Source: Planctomycetaceae bacterium (GTDB lineage: Bacteria; Planctomycetota; Planctomycetia; Pirellulales; Lacipirellulaceae). Taken from it: a stretch of 64,000 nucleotides of DNA. Each line of letters starts with the position of its first letter. Within the stretch, counting starts at the first letter, position 1. Positions 27,205 through 35,930 of this stretch are shown here, one piece after another. The notes under the pieces were generated by a model, which saw only the letters and a program-made list of their open reading frames with translations, ran no database searches and had not been told where the DNA came from. The stretch spans positions 62,001 through 126,000 of the forward strand of contig QIKP01000011.1 of assembly GCA_003233055.1 (NCBI GenBank), written 5' to 3'. Position numbers and translations under genes: made by a program.

Positions 27205-29026
27205 CTGGTTTGCCTAGGTCCGAGCGATCGATCTCGGAGGCTTGCCTTGGATTCGAGCCATCGGGCGTGCTGTCGTCGGTCGGATCGAACCAACGGCCGT
27301 CGAATTCGATGCGCCGGTTTTCTGCCAGCGCGATGTTGGTGGTGAGCGCGATCACGGCGTCCGCCAAGGCAACCTTGGGGTGGCAATGGAGGGTCGTGGC
27401 CGGCTCGCCGTTCTGAATGCACCAAGCCCAGTGCTCAATCTCTTCACGGTAGCCTCGGCTAATGTCTTCGGGCAACTCAACCGCCACCGCAGCCGCCGCG
27501 CCACCTGTCTCGTAACTATCGAGGGCCGCCTCTTTTTCGATCTTCACGCTGGTACTTGCTCCGCCCCCTCCGAACAAATAGGTCTCGCTCTCGCGTTCGA
27601 GGATGAGCGTGCCGCTGGTGCCCATCACGATTTCGCCGTAGCCACCGTAACCATTGCCATTGATGGAGGAATAGGTCACACCGATTTTTTTGTTCGGATT
27701 GGCGATTTCCCCCTTCTCCGGATCGTCCTGCTTGTAATAACCTTTGGCCGGATATTCAAAGGTGCAGTAGACGTGGTCGTCGATGTCGCGGTTCGCCTCG
27801 TAGAGGTGCCGCCCGCCGACGCCGACGACGCTCAGCGGGTGGACCTTGGCTCCGCCGTCGAATTGGGAAGCGATAAAGATGCCGGCCGCGTCGAGTTGGT
27901 GGCTGCCGAGTTCTGCCATCAAGCCACCTCCGGTGCGGTCCCAAAGCCGCCAGCGGACGAGCTCCTCGAGTGGGGAACATTGGTAGCCACTCTCTTCGAG
28001 CGTCTTCGCCACGTAGCCGAAAGAGGCCGCATCGACGAAGGCATCTTCCATCAACGCATCGAGCTGCGCGAGGCATTTTTTCCAGCCTTCATGCTCTTTG
28101 CCGGTGATGCTCGGATTTTCGACCCGGGCTTTGACACTTTTGTGCTTGGAGATGACGCCATGCTCGACGAGGAATTCCTTGAAGCGGCGTTCGATCTCGG
28201 TGAAGGAGGGCGATCCTTTGGCCTCCTTGAGCTCCTTCTGAAGGGCTCGCTTGCCGAGATCAAAATCTCGCCCTGTAAATCCCGTCTCAGGCACAGGGGG
28301 CCGCCAACTGTCGGACGTACGGTGCCACTGGGCTCGAATGTGGTGGATATCGCCGATCACCCCTTGGCGAATCGTGTCCACCGCGTTGTCGTACAGCACG
28401 CTATAGTGCCGCTGGTGGCCGGTGGCGAGGAGTTTTTTCTCGGCCTCGGCCACGCGGGCCATCTCTTTGCACTGAGCGACGTTCCACGCCATGAGTTTTT
28501 CAGTCAGCACGTGCTTCCCCGCCAGCATCGCGTCGATCGCCGCTGCGGAATGAAGCCAGAGTGGCAAAGCGATGATGACCGCCTCGACATTCTCGTCGGC
28601 GAGCAGTTCGTCGTAGCCAGAGGTGTAAACCTTCACGTCCTTGCGGGCGTCGGCTTCGTTCTTCCAGCCTTTTTTCTTGCCGTAAATGTTGACGAGCCCC
28701 GGGCGGGCGGGCTGCATTTTGCTGGAGGGCCAGTCGCCGTTGAAGGCCCGGTGGATACTGGAGGGGCGAATATCGCAAATCGCGACAACATCCACAAAGT
28801 CGGGATTGAGCGCGCCGATCAGGACGTTCCCCTCGTCGCCGGTGCCGATGATGCCGATCTTCAGCGGCTTGTCGACCTTTTTGTAGTGGAAATAGGCCGC
28901 CCCCAAGCCCGCACCGCCTGCGACGACCAGCGCAGGAAGATCGACTAAGAAGTCGCGGCGTTTGATCTTGACCGCTTCTTGGTAGTTGGCTTTGCCCGCT
29001 TTTTTTTGTTCGTCGGTGAGATTCAT
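27200..29026 (-). CDS. Gfo/Idh/MocA family oxidoreductase with Tat-type signal
   Basis: The 608-residue protein starts with a cytosolic lead of about 22 residues, a twin-arginine KRRDFL, and a hydrophobic h-region, then a Rossmann NAD-binding motif GIIGTGDEGNVLI near residue 58. The block EKLMAWNVAQCKEM has the EK signature of Gfo/Idh enzymes, and a GGGLMAELGSHQLD block follows. It is about 200 residues longer than typical members because of an inserted helical section near 250-340. Planctomycetes carry many exported members that probably modify sugars or polyols. It is 69 bp downstream of the DoxX-like gene. Confidence 0.88.
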   Translation of the reverse strand: MNLTDEQKKAGKANYQEAVKIKRRDFLVDLPALVVAGGAGLGAAYFHYKKVDKPLKIGIIGTGDEGNVLIGALNPDFVDVVAICDIRPSSIHRAFNGDWPSSKMQPARPGLVNIYGKKKGWKNEADARKDVKVYTSGYDELLADENVEAVIIALPLWLHSAAAIDAMLAGKHVLTEKLMAWNVAQCKEMARVAEAEKKLLATGHQRHYSVLYDNAVDTIRQGVIGDIHHIRAQWHRTSDSWRPPVPETGFTGRDFDLGKRALQKELKEAKGSPSFTEIERRFKEFLVEHGVISKHKSVKARVENPSITGKEHEGWKKCLAQLDALMEDAFVDAASFGYVAKTLEESGYQCSPLEELVRWRLWDRTGGGLMAELGSHQLDAAGIFIASQFDGGAKVHPLSVVGVGGRHLYEANRDIDDHVYCTFEYPAKGYYKQDDPEKGEIANPNKKIGVTYSSINGNGYGGYGEIVMGTSGTLILERESETYLFGGGGASTSVKIEKEAALDSYETGGAAAAVAVELPEDISRGYREEIEHWAWCIQNGEPATTLHCHPKVALADAVIALTTNIALAENRRIEFDGRWFDPTDDSTPDGSNPRQASEIDRSDLGKPA

Positions 29027-29095
29027 CGTGGTGGTGGCAAGGGTTTAAGGGTGGAGAGGAATCAGCAGGGTAGAAGGGCATCGGGTGGAGAAAAA

Positions 29096-30139
29096 TCAGC
29101 TTTCGACTTTGCGGCCCCAGATCAGCCCATCCAGGCCAGCCCACGCGCCGGCTCCGATGGCAGCCAGCAAGAGGAGGGCAAGGACTTCAATGCCTTGGTA
29201 TCCGACGATTAGCTTCACGTTCGCGGCGATCCCTTCTACCCACGGGGGTTGGGTGGAAATAATCGACACCAGGAAGGCCGCCCCCGCGACTGCAGCGAGA
29301 CGCGTGCAAAAACCAACGATCAGGCAAACGCCCACGATCAACGTGAGCCACTTCACGAGGTTGTCGATGCGGTGAAGCGTCGTCGCTGGGTAGAGGACGC
29401 CGGAGGCTTGAGCGGCGAGTTCCGTTTGTTCGTCGGTGGGGAGCGCTGCGAGCGACTCATAGAAGCCCTCTTCGAGGGCCGCTACCTCCGCCACCCAGGG
29501 CCGGGGTATCGCTTCGACTTGAGCCTTCTTCGCCTTGATTCGTTCCTTGGCGAAAGGTGGGCTTCCGTTGGCGGCCTCCCTCTTCATCTCAGAAAGACGG
29601 CTCGCCTCATGATGGTAATCGGCCAAGTCGCCCCGGTGTTCTTCCATGAATCGGGCGAGCCGGTAGTAGGCATTGTTGAACTCGGCCTCGGAGGCTTGCT
29701 GCTGCTCGTCGCTGATTCCGGGCAGGCCTTGAAACTGCTTGACGACTTCGTACCAGTCACTGGCTACTTGCCCAGCCCACGGGCCATAGGCGTCTGTCGG
29801 GAAGGGAATATGTCCGACGCGATCGATTTTGGTTCGTTTTTTTCCAACGATCCATGCTTTGGTTTTTTTGTCGCGATCGAGATAAACCCGCTCGGACTCA
29901 AACGACTCACCCGGCGGCAAGGGGGAAAGAAGGTATTGGTCCCATTGATGCGGTAACGGCGCTTGCGATTGGTAGAAACCGGCAAGCGGACCACTCGCCG
30001 AGCGAAGAAATCCAGCCGAGCTGAAACTGGGATCGAGTTTATCGATTCCTGCAGTGAGGAACTGCACACCGATTAGCACGCGGAGCGCGACAAGAAACGC
30101 CACCCCGAAAAAACCCATCTGGTAATCACGTTTCGCCAC
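29096..30139 (-). CDS. DoxX-like membrane protein
   Basis: The 347-residue product has a membrane helix near residues 10-30 (LRVLIGVQFLTAGIDK), a soluble middle of about 190 residues with a helical Lys/Glu-rich part, then three to four helices (VKWLTLIVGVCLIVGFCTRLA and after), matching the DoxX/TQO small subunit pattern split by an insertion. It may pass electrons or serve as a membrane partner for the exported oxidoreductase downstream, with which it forms an operon. The function is not established. Confidence 0.75.
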   Translation of the reverse strand: MAKRDYQMGFFGVAFLVALRVLIGVQFLTAGIDKLDPSFSSAGFLRSASGPLAGFYQSQAPLPHQWDQYLLSPLPPGESFESERVYLDRDKKTKAWIVGKKRTKIDRVGHIPFPTDAYGPWAGQVASDWYEVVKQFQGLPGISDEQQQASEAEFNNAYYRLARFMEEHRGDLADYHHEASRLSEMKREAANGSPPFAKERIKAKKAQVEAIPRPWVAEVAALEEGFYESLAALPTDEQTELAAQASGVLYPATTLHRIDNLVKWLTLIVGVCLIVGFCTRLAAVAGAAFLVSIISTQPPWVEGIAANVKLIVGYQGIEVLALLLLAAIGAGAWAGLDGLIWGRKVES

Positions 30140-30386
30140 GTCAAGGCCTTTGCTAGAGATCGCCTACCTCCACGAGGCAGAAATTCCTCGTACTCTCGGC
30201 CAGTTTAGCAAAACCGCTTGGACGATACCACCGCTGGCGAACCGGCCGTATTCCAGGCATACTCGGGGCAAGAGGCGAGTTTACGTTCCGCTTCGATACG
30301 CGACTACTTAGGCGATCGGAGTGCGAGAACCTCTGGTCGGGTGATCGCTTCTACCTCACCTATCGAAAGAACAGAAGAAAATCCTC

Positions 30387-31355
30387 GTGAGAATCATCCT
30401 CTGCTATCCCGTCGAACCTCGGCACGTCGAGCAGATCGAGCGGGCAGCCCCGGGCGCGGAAGTCGTCGACGCCGGTCAGGAGAGGATCGCCCAGGAGCTA
30501 CTCGACGCGGACATCTATTGCGGCCATGCAAAAGTTCCAGTCCCTTGGGACGACGTCGTGAAGCAGGGCCGGCTGCGGTGGATTCAGTCGTCGGCCGCCG
30601 GCATGGACCACTGCCTCGTACCGCCCGTCGTCCGCTCCGACCTCGTCGTGACGAGCGCCTCAGGAGTGCTAGCCAATCAGGTGGCGGACCACACGATGGC
30701 TCTGCTCGCGGGCTGTTTGCGGAGCTTGCCTCGCTTCGATCGCGCCCGCCAAAAACGGGAATTTATCCGCAGGCCAACCCGTGATTTGCACGGAGCGACC
30801 CTTGGCATCGTCGGCTTGGGAGGCAATGGGCGGCGTCTGGCCCAAGTGCTGAGCAGCTTCCAAACGACCCTCTTGGCGACCGACTGGTTTCCTACAGACA
30901 AACCGGCGCATGTCGCCGAGCTGCTGGCAGCCGACCAACTCGATTCGATACTACCTCGACTCGATGCGCTGATTCTTTGTGCGCCGCTCACCGAGGCGAC
31001 CCGTGGCATGATCGACGCCCGGCGATTGGCCCTACTGCCTCCTGGGGCGGTGCTGGTGAACGTGGCGAGAGGTCCCTTGGTGGTGGAGGAGGCCCTCGTC
31101 GGTGCCCTGGAATCGGGGCACCTTTGGGGGGCGGGCCTCGACGTGACCGAGGAGGAGCCTTTGCCAAACGAGAGCCCTCTCTGGGACGCCCCCCACCTGA
31201 TCCTCACGCCCCACGTTGGGGGACAATCGGCTAGCCGCATTGATGAGATGACCCACTTCTTCTGCGACAATCTCCGTCGGTACCTCGCAGGGGAGCCGCT
31301 CCAGAACGTCGTGGACAAAAGGCTCGGTTTTCCAATCCGGTTATCCGATTCATAG
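30387..31355 (+). CDS. D-2-hydroxyacid dehydrogenase
   Basis: A 322-residue NAD(P)-dependent dehydrogenase. It has the Rossmann motif GIVGLGGNGRRLA near residue 140, the catalytic Arg in NVARGPLV, the Glu in EEEPLP and the His in LTPHVGGQ. The start is GTG (MRIILCYP); it is unusual only in that the N-terminal substrate domain is short. The substrate (glyoxylate, hydroxypyruvate or phosphoglycerate-like acid) cannot be read from sequence. Confidence 0.88.
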   Translation: MRIILCYPVEPRHVEQIERAAPGAEVVDAGQERIAQELLDADIYCGHAKVPVPWDDVVKQGRLRWIQSSAAGMDHCLVPPVVRSDLVVTSASGVLANQVADHTMALLAGCLRSLPRFDRARQKREFIRRPTRDLHGATLGIVGLGGNGRRLAQVLSSFQTTLLATDWFPTDKPAHVAELLAADQLDSILPRLDALILCAPLTEATRGMIDARRLALLPPGAVLVNVARGPLVVEEALVGALESGHLWGAGLDVTEEEPLPNESPLWDAPHLILTPHVGGQSASRIDEMTHFFCDNLRRYLAGEPLQNVVDKRLGFPIRLSDS

Positions 31356-31399
31356 CTCCTTCACCTGAAAAGGGAAGTTGCCAAGATCGCCAAGAAAAC

Positions 31400-31426
31400 A
31401 GCGGGAAAAAGCTGGGTTTCCCCGCT
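31400..31426. terminator. hairpin after the 2-hydroxyacid dehydrogenase gene
   Basis: AGCGGGAAA pairs with TTTCCCCGCT across an 8-nt loop with a single bulged base, 45 bp past the stop. It could end transcription before the kinase gene. A CCCCC-AA-GGGGG palindrome lies shortly downstream. Confidence 0.4.
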
Positions 31427-31533
31427 CCCTGGCAATCCAACCGGCGTGCGTGCCCCCCAAGGGGGATCGATAGGAGGGAAAATCACGCTAGACGATTCGC
31501 CTCGTTGCTATCTACAATCAAGGAGTGCAGACC

Positions 31534-32703
31534 ATGGGGAACGAGCACCTCCCGAGAAACCCAGCAGACCAACCGCAAGCCAGAACAGCATCCAAGATGG
31601 AAGACTCGACGACGATTCTCCAAGCCGCCAGGACGATCGGCTACGTGGAAGGGGAGCGAAGCGAAGAGGTGAAGGAGCTCTACGGCAGTTATTCTAGACT
31701 CACTCTTCAGGAAAAACTTGGTTGGACCGAGCATTTGCGGCTCAAGCGGCTGCTTGGGTCGGGAGGGCAAGGACTGGTCTTCTTGAGTGAGCGGCGCGGC
31801 TCCGACGGCTTTACCCTGCCTGTTGCGCTCAAGTTCTTTTCCCCGGAACGATTCGAGGACGTGCGGACCTACGAAGAGGCAATGAAGCGGATGGCGCAGG
31901 TCAATTGCCGGATCGCAAAAATCCAGCACGACAACCTGCTCGACGTTCAGAATTTTATCGAGCGGAACCGGATTCGCATCCTGGAGATGGAGTGGGTCGA
32001 TGGCTACGATCTGGAAAGCCTCCTCACTACGGCCATGCTCGAGCGAGCGCGAGGGCGGGTAAGTTCGAGTCGATGGGATTACATCAACAACGTGGTCGTC
32101 ACCCAAGGTCCGCTGCGGCCCCGATTGAAGGCAGGCATCGCGGTGGCAATTGTTCATGGGGTCCTCGCGGGGCTCGCGGCGCTCCACCGCGACGAAGTCG
32201 TCCATGGCGACATCAAACCTTCCAACATCATGGTCAAGCGGACCGGCCATCCGAAAATCATTGACATCGGTTCCGCCGTCGAGCTCGACAACTTGCCACC
32301 CCAGCGAACCTGCACTCCGCAGTACGTGGCACCAGAAATCCTCGATCGCGAGCATATCTCCCCACGATCCGATTTGGCGAGCGTCGGCTACGTGCTGGTC
32401 GAACTCCTCTCGGGCCGCCCGTTGTTTGCGGGGGCGACCAGCTTCAAGGAACTGATCAAGGCAAAGCGAACCCTTCCTCAACGGCTCGAAAAAATTCTGC
32501 CTGCCGAGGTGGCGGACAGCGAGCTCCTGATGACGATCTGCCAGCGACTGACGTCCCCCGACCCGATGCTCCGGTATGCGAGTGCCGAAGAGGCGCTGAC
32601 CGGTGCGGACGGGCTCTCCGAATTCCACCGGTCACTGATCCGAGGCGATCTGGCGAGTGAGTATGAAAACGAGATCCGGGTTTGGCTGGAAGAACTCGAC
32701 TGA
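31534..32703 (+). CDS. Hanks-type serine/threonine protein kinase
   Basis: The 389-residue cytosolic kinase has a glycine loop GSGGQGLVF, the ATP-binding Lys in VALKFFSPE, the catalytic loop HGDIKPSN near residue 224, the metal-binding Asp in IDIGSAV and the APE-like motif QYVAPEIL. The catalytic loop is HGD instead of HRD and the metal loop is DIG instead of DFG, both tolerated variants. There is no membrane helix or sensor domain. AAGGAG precedes ATG 31534 at a good distance, so I prefer it to the GTG at 31525. Confidence 0.9.
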   Translation: MGNEHLPRNPADQPQARTASKMEDSTTILQAARTIGYVEGERSEEVKELYGSYSRLTLQEKLGWTEHLRLKRLLGSGGQGLVFLSERRGSDGFTLPVALKFFSPERFEDVRTYEEAMKRMAQVNCRIAKIQHDNLLDVQNFIERNRIRILEMEWVDGYDLESLLTTAMLERARGRVSSSRWDYINNVVVTQGPLRPRLKAGIAVAIVHGVLAGLAALHRDEVVHGDIKPSNIMVKRTGHPKIIDIGSAVELDNLPPQRTCTPQYVAPEILDREHISPRSDLASVGYVLVELLSGRPLFAGATSFKELIKAKRTLPQRLEKILPAEVADSELLMTICQRLTSPDPMLRYASAEEALTGADGLSEFHRSLIRGDLASEYENEIRVWLEELD

Positions 32704-33342
32704 CGCATGGCTCAAGTGGTGAATCAATTTCTCCCAGGATGGCAGGAACGAGCTTGTTTTTAGGCTGCGGCTGCTAGCTCGGGCTTGCTGGCGTGAAAAT
32801 GGATTCTTCGAGGGAGCCCGTAACCGTTCACGGCCGGAAAAAAGGGAACCACGAATCGAACGAATCCGACGAATCACGGCAGACCAAGCTTGGTCGGGGA
32901 ACGGGCCCCGCAGCGGTTAAGGAAAAGACGAGAAAGATTGGCCGCAGATAATCGCAGATGCTTGGTTGGAGAAATGAAGCAGAAACTCCGGTTGCCCCCT
33001 TCGTCGCAAGATAAAACGAGGTCTCTTCTATCCGCACAAAATATCTGTGCTTATCTGTATCTGCGGCAATTCATAGGATTCGTTCGATTCGTCGGATTCG
33101 TGGTTCCTTCCTGCCTCGGCTTTCGTGAACGGTTACGTAGTTTGCCAACCGTTCCTTTGCGCCTTCGCGTCTTTGCGTCAGACAATTCCCGGCCCCGAAC
33201 GTCGAGAAAAAAAGCCACTCGCAAGCCTGTTCCTGCACTCATTTCTCCCTGCTGGCATTGACCGTCCCTCCACCAGATGGCACGCTAGGGGCTGCTACCG
33301 GTTGTCGGTTTCGCACCCTGCCCCTCCGAGAGGAATGGAATC
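32704..33342. repeat. palindromic repeat island 2 (nested inverted repeats, no gene)
   Basis: This 639-bp stretch holds a nested element at 32819-33137 (listed separately) and, downstream, one copy of the CTTTGCGCCTTCGCG-type motif at about 33158-33180 also seen in island 1. Open frames here follow the repeats and are rejected. Confidence 0.75.
32819..33137. repeat. 319-bp element of at least three nested inverted repeats
   Basis: The outer arms CGTAACCGTTCACG (32819-32832) and CGTGAACGGTTACG (33124-33137) are perfect reverse complements of 14 bp. Inside them, 32845-32876 pairs with 33076-33107 (GGAACCACGAATC arm, repeated GAACGAATC units). Inside those, GCCGCAGATA at 32941 pairs with TATCTGCGGC at 33058-33067. 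Together they can extrude a long cruciform or fold as a long RNA hairpin. The outer sequence recurs at 20602 in island 1, so this is a dispersed family. No coding capacity is seen. Confidence 0.85.
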
Positions 33343-34668
33343 ATGCGCGTCGTTTTCTTGCTAGCGTCGACCGCTGGGCTCTTGCCAGCGACTATTGGGC
33401 TTCTCCTAACCGTGGGGGGGCTGCCTAGTCTGACGGCCGTTGCCATCGCGCAAAGCGGCAGCCGCTACGATCCGATGCCCCGAAATGGCAGCCTTCCCAC
33501 ACCAGCTCACTCCGGTAATCACGACCACAACGATGCGGGCCACCCCCCAGCGGGCCGTAGCGCGACTCTCGATGGACGGGCCGATCGACAGGCCCATGGG
33601 CAGGAGAATCGCAGCACGTCCCGTGGCATGGCGGAACCGTCACGGCGCTCGGCGCAGCCCGCCGCGCGACAGCCCGCGTCTCCATTGAGCCGCCCCTATG
33701 GAGCAGCCGCAGCCACGCCCCCCACCACCTTGCGAGCTTCCGCCGGCACCGACTATGCCAATCGCCTGATGAAAGCGACGCTTACCGCCCAGTCGGGGAG
33801 CCGACTCACCGGATCCCCGATCGGATTGCCTGCCGTGGTGCGCTCGGCGCGCGACCGACAGGAGCAATCGCTGCGAATCAACGCCTACTGGGACCTTTGT
33901 AGCGCGGTAGCCGATTACTACCTGAGCCTCCATGAAGAGGGGGAACTCGAACGCCTTGCGGCACAATCGCCCCAGCTCTCCACGCCATTGCGGGCAGCGA
34001 TTTCCAAACTGAAGACGCGCCGCGACACGGCACTCACCGCCGCTCGCGCGACACAGCATCGCCTTGCTGCACTGATGCGCCAGAGCAACACCTCGCCGCC
34101 ATTGCCAGACGACCTACCTCATTGCGGAAGCTATCGCACGAAGTTTAGCCAGACATTTTCCGGGAACGGTCCGAAGGAAGCCTATGAGTTGCACCAACTT
34201 CTCCCCCTTCGCCATGCCGAGTTGCTAGGGGCCGCTCGTGCGGTTCAGCAGTCGGAGGATTGGTTCGGTCAGATTGTTCGCCGAGCGGGCACCGCCGAAG
34301 CGGCCGAAGGAGTGGTCAAGGCGCTCGAGCTCCATGCGCTCAACCGCCGGGCCTTCGTCCAGATTGCGCGCGACTACAACCGCCGCATCACCCGCTATAC
34401 CGAGCTGGCCCGTCCGGGAAAAGTGGGCTCCGACCGGCTTGTGGCGATGCTCATTAAGACCAATAGCAGGACAGCAACCAGAAACTCCAGGTCCTCTCCC
34501 CTACCGGGCCGCTCCTCCTCTTGGAACGCCCCTCCAGAGACCTTTCGAGACGCGCCACGTGACCTTGCCCCCCGTCTCGACGCGGAAGTCGTCCCAGCCG
34601 GCGCCATGATTGCCGAAAAGATGCCGCCGAGCGAGACCTCCGTGTTGCGAAAAGCAGTGGGCGGGTAA
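33343..34668 (+). CDS. secreted helical protein, weakly TolC-like
   Basis: A 441-residue protein with a signal peptide (residues 1 to about 32, ending AVAIAQ). The region 35-125 is low-complexity, rich in Arg, Gln, His, Ser and Pro. The remainder is predicted helical, with a YWDLCSAVADYYLS block and a C-terminal AFVQIARDYNRRITRYTELA block that faintly recall the helical hairpins of TolC-family outer-membrane factors, but the length is short and beta strands are not evident. I would not assign a function. GAGAGGAATGG upstream supports the start. Confidence 0.65.
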   Translation: MRVVFLLASTAGLLPATIGLLLTVGGLPSLTAVAIAQSGSRYDPMPRNGSLPTPAHSGNHDHNDAGHPPAGRSATLDGRADRQAHGQENRSTSRGMAEPSRRSAQPAARQPASPLSRPYGAAAATPPTTLRASAGTDYANRLMKATLTAQSGSRLTGSPIGLPAVVRSARDRQEQSLRINAYWDLCSAVADYYLSLHEEGELERLAAQSPQLSTPLRAAISKLKTRRDTALTAARATQHRLAALMRQSNTSPPLPDDLPHCGSYRTKFSQTFSGNGPKEAYELHQLLPLRHAELLGAARAVQQSEDWFGQIVRRAGTAEAAEGVVKALELHALNRRAFVQIARDYNRRITRYTELARPGKVGSDRLVAMLIKTNSRTATRNSRSSPLPGRSSSWNAPPETFRDAPRDLAPRLDAEVVPAGAMIAEKMPPSETSVLRKAVGG

Positions 34669-34673
34669 AATCG

Positions 34674-34782
34674 TTAGCCGGCGGGCTTGCCCCGCCACGT
34701 CGGCGCCTACGTCGCGTCTGCAATACCCGCCACGTTGGCAACACCCAGCGCGCAGGCACGATGGGGCAAGCCCATTGGCTAA
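34674..34782. repeat. inverted repeat upstream of dus
   Basis: The arm TTAGCCGGCGGGCTTGCCCC (34674-34693) is matched in reverse complement at 17 of 20 positions by 34763-34782. The 69-bp centre contains further short GC-rich stems. It fills almost the entire gap between the secreted protein gene and dus and shares the TTAGCC edge with the hairpin at 35867. Confidence 0.7.
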
Positions 34783-34801
34783 ACCTGGGATGAATTGTTC
34801 T

Positions 34802-35869
34802 ATGACTTCCGCTCTGGATGGCAATCGCATCGACGTGACTTCTACCCAAGCCGCCCCGATTTGGATTGGCAACCTCAAGGTCGATCCACCCATCTTGCAG
34901 GCACCGATGGCGGGGTTCACCAACTTTCCGTTTCGACAGATCGTGCGCGGGTTTGGCGGGGCAGGGTTGCTCGCCACCGAGATGGTCAACGCGAAGGGGT
35001 TTGTCTGGCTCGACCGGGAAAAGGCGATCCATCCCGACCGGCTTTGGGGCGTTGCTGACGAACCTCGCCCGTTGGCCGTACAAATTTGGGACAACGACCC
35101 GGCAACCCTCGCGGAAGTTGGCGCGCGATTGGCCCACGAATACCGTGTGAGCGTGGTCGACATCAATTTCGGATGCCCCGTGCGCCAAGTCACGCAACGG
35201 GCGCATAGCGGTTCGTACCTACTCCGCGACCCCGACCGCATGGGGGCGATCATCGAGCAAGTCGCCGCCGCCTGCGCGCCGACGCCGGTGACCGCAAAAA
35301 TTCGGCTCGGCTGCACGCGCGATCAAATCAACGCGATCGACATCGCCCAGGTTGTCGAAGGGGCTGGCGCTGCCGCGCTCACGGTGCATGGGCGAACGGC
35401 GGCCGATATGTTTCGAGGCGAGGCCGACTGGGACCAAATCTCGGCGATCAAACCCTACCTCCAGCGCATCCCGCTCATCGGCAATGGCGATCTCGATTCA
35501 CCCGAGAAAGTCGTTCAGGCATTCCAGCGTTACGAAGTCGATGGGGTGATGATCGCCCGGGCGTGCCTCCAACGCCCCTGGCTTTTTTCACAGGCCGCCG
35601 CCGCCCTGCGTGGCGAGCCGATTCCTCCCGAGCCAACGCTCGCCGAGCAGCGCCAGCTCCTGCGGGAACACTACGACTTGGTCTGCCAACGATTCGGCCC
35701 GGAGAAGGGGACCGTGCTGATGCGTAAATACGCTTGCTGCTACGCCCAAGGCCGTCGTGGGGCGCGAGACTTTCGCAAGCATGTCGCCAAGGTGACCACG
35801 CCGGCGGAATTTGTCACGGTGGTGGAGCAATATTTCCCGAAGGATTTTGCCACGAACGAGTCACCTTAG
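34802..35869 (+). CDS. tRNA-dihydrouridine synthase
   Basis: This FMN enzyme reduces uridines in tRNA D-loops. The 355-residue product has QAPMAGFTNFPFR, the catalytic Cys in NFGCPVRQVT, VTAKIRLG, TVHGRTA, and GNGDL followed by MIARACLQRPWLF, all expected for Dus. I chose ATG 34802; an in-frame ATG at 34790 is equally possible, but the frame upstream of it runs through the inverted repeat and is not coding. Which Dus subtype it is cannot be said, so no symbol is given. Confidence 0.92.
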   Translation: MTSALDGNRIDVTSTQAAPIWIGNLKVDPPILQAPMAGFTNFPFRQIVRGFGGAGLLATEMVNAKGFVWLDREKAIHPDRLWGVADEPRPLAVQIWDNDPATLAEVGARLAHEYRVSVVDINFGCPVRQVTQRAHSGSYLLRDPDRMGAIIEQVAAACAPTPVTAKIRLGCTRDQINAIDIAQVVEGAGAAALTVHGRTAADMFRGEADWDQISAIKPYLQRIPLIGNGDLDSPEKVVQAFQRYEVDGVMIARACLQRPWLFSQAAAALRGEPIPPEPTLAEQRQLLREHYDLVCQRFGPEKGTVLMRKYACCYAQGRRGARDFRKHVAKVTTPAEFVTVVEQYFPKDFATNESP

Positions 35870-35893
35870 CCGGACCGCGTGGCGGTCCGGCTA
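35867..35893. repeat. 12-bp-arm perfect hairpin containing the dus stop codon
   Basis: TAGCCGGACCGC-GTG-GCGGTCCGGCTA is a perfect inverted repeat; its first three bases are the TAG stop of dus. It may work as a terminator between converging genes, and it is followed by TCGG as in other members of the palindrome family in this window. Confidence 0.75.
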
Positions 35894-35930
35894 TCGGCAT
35901 GCGGAAGAGTCCCCTCCTTCGAGGATCACT

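Noticed and set aside
27242-28948. 568-codon open frame on the plus strand across the Gfo/Idh gene
   Set aside because: It runs antisense to a protein with a clear Rossmann motif, Tat signal and family blocks; it shows no domain and is a by-product of high GC third positions.
31483-32628. 381-codon open frame antisense to the kinase gene
   Set aside because: The plus-strand frame has a complete kinase motif set; the antisense frame has none.
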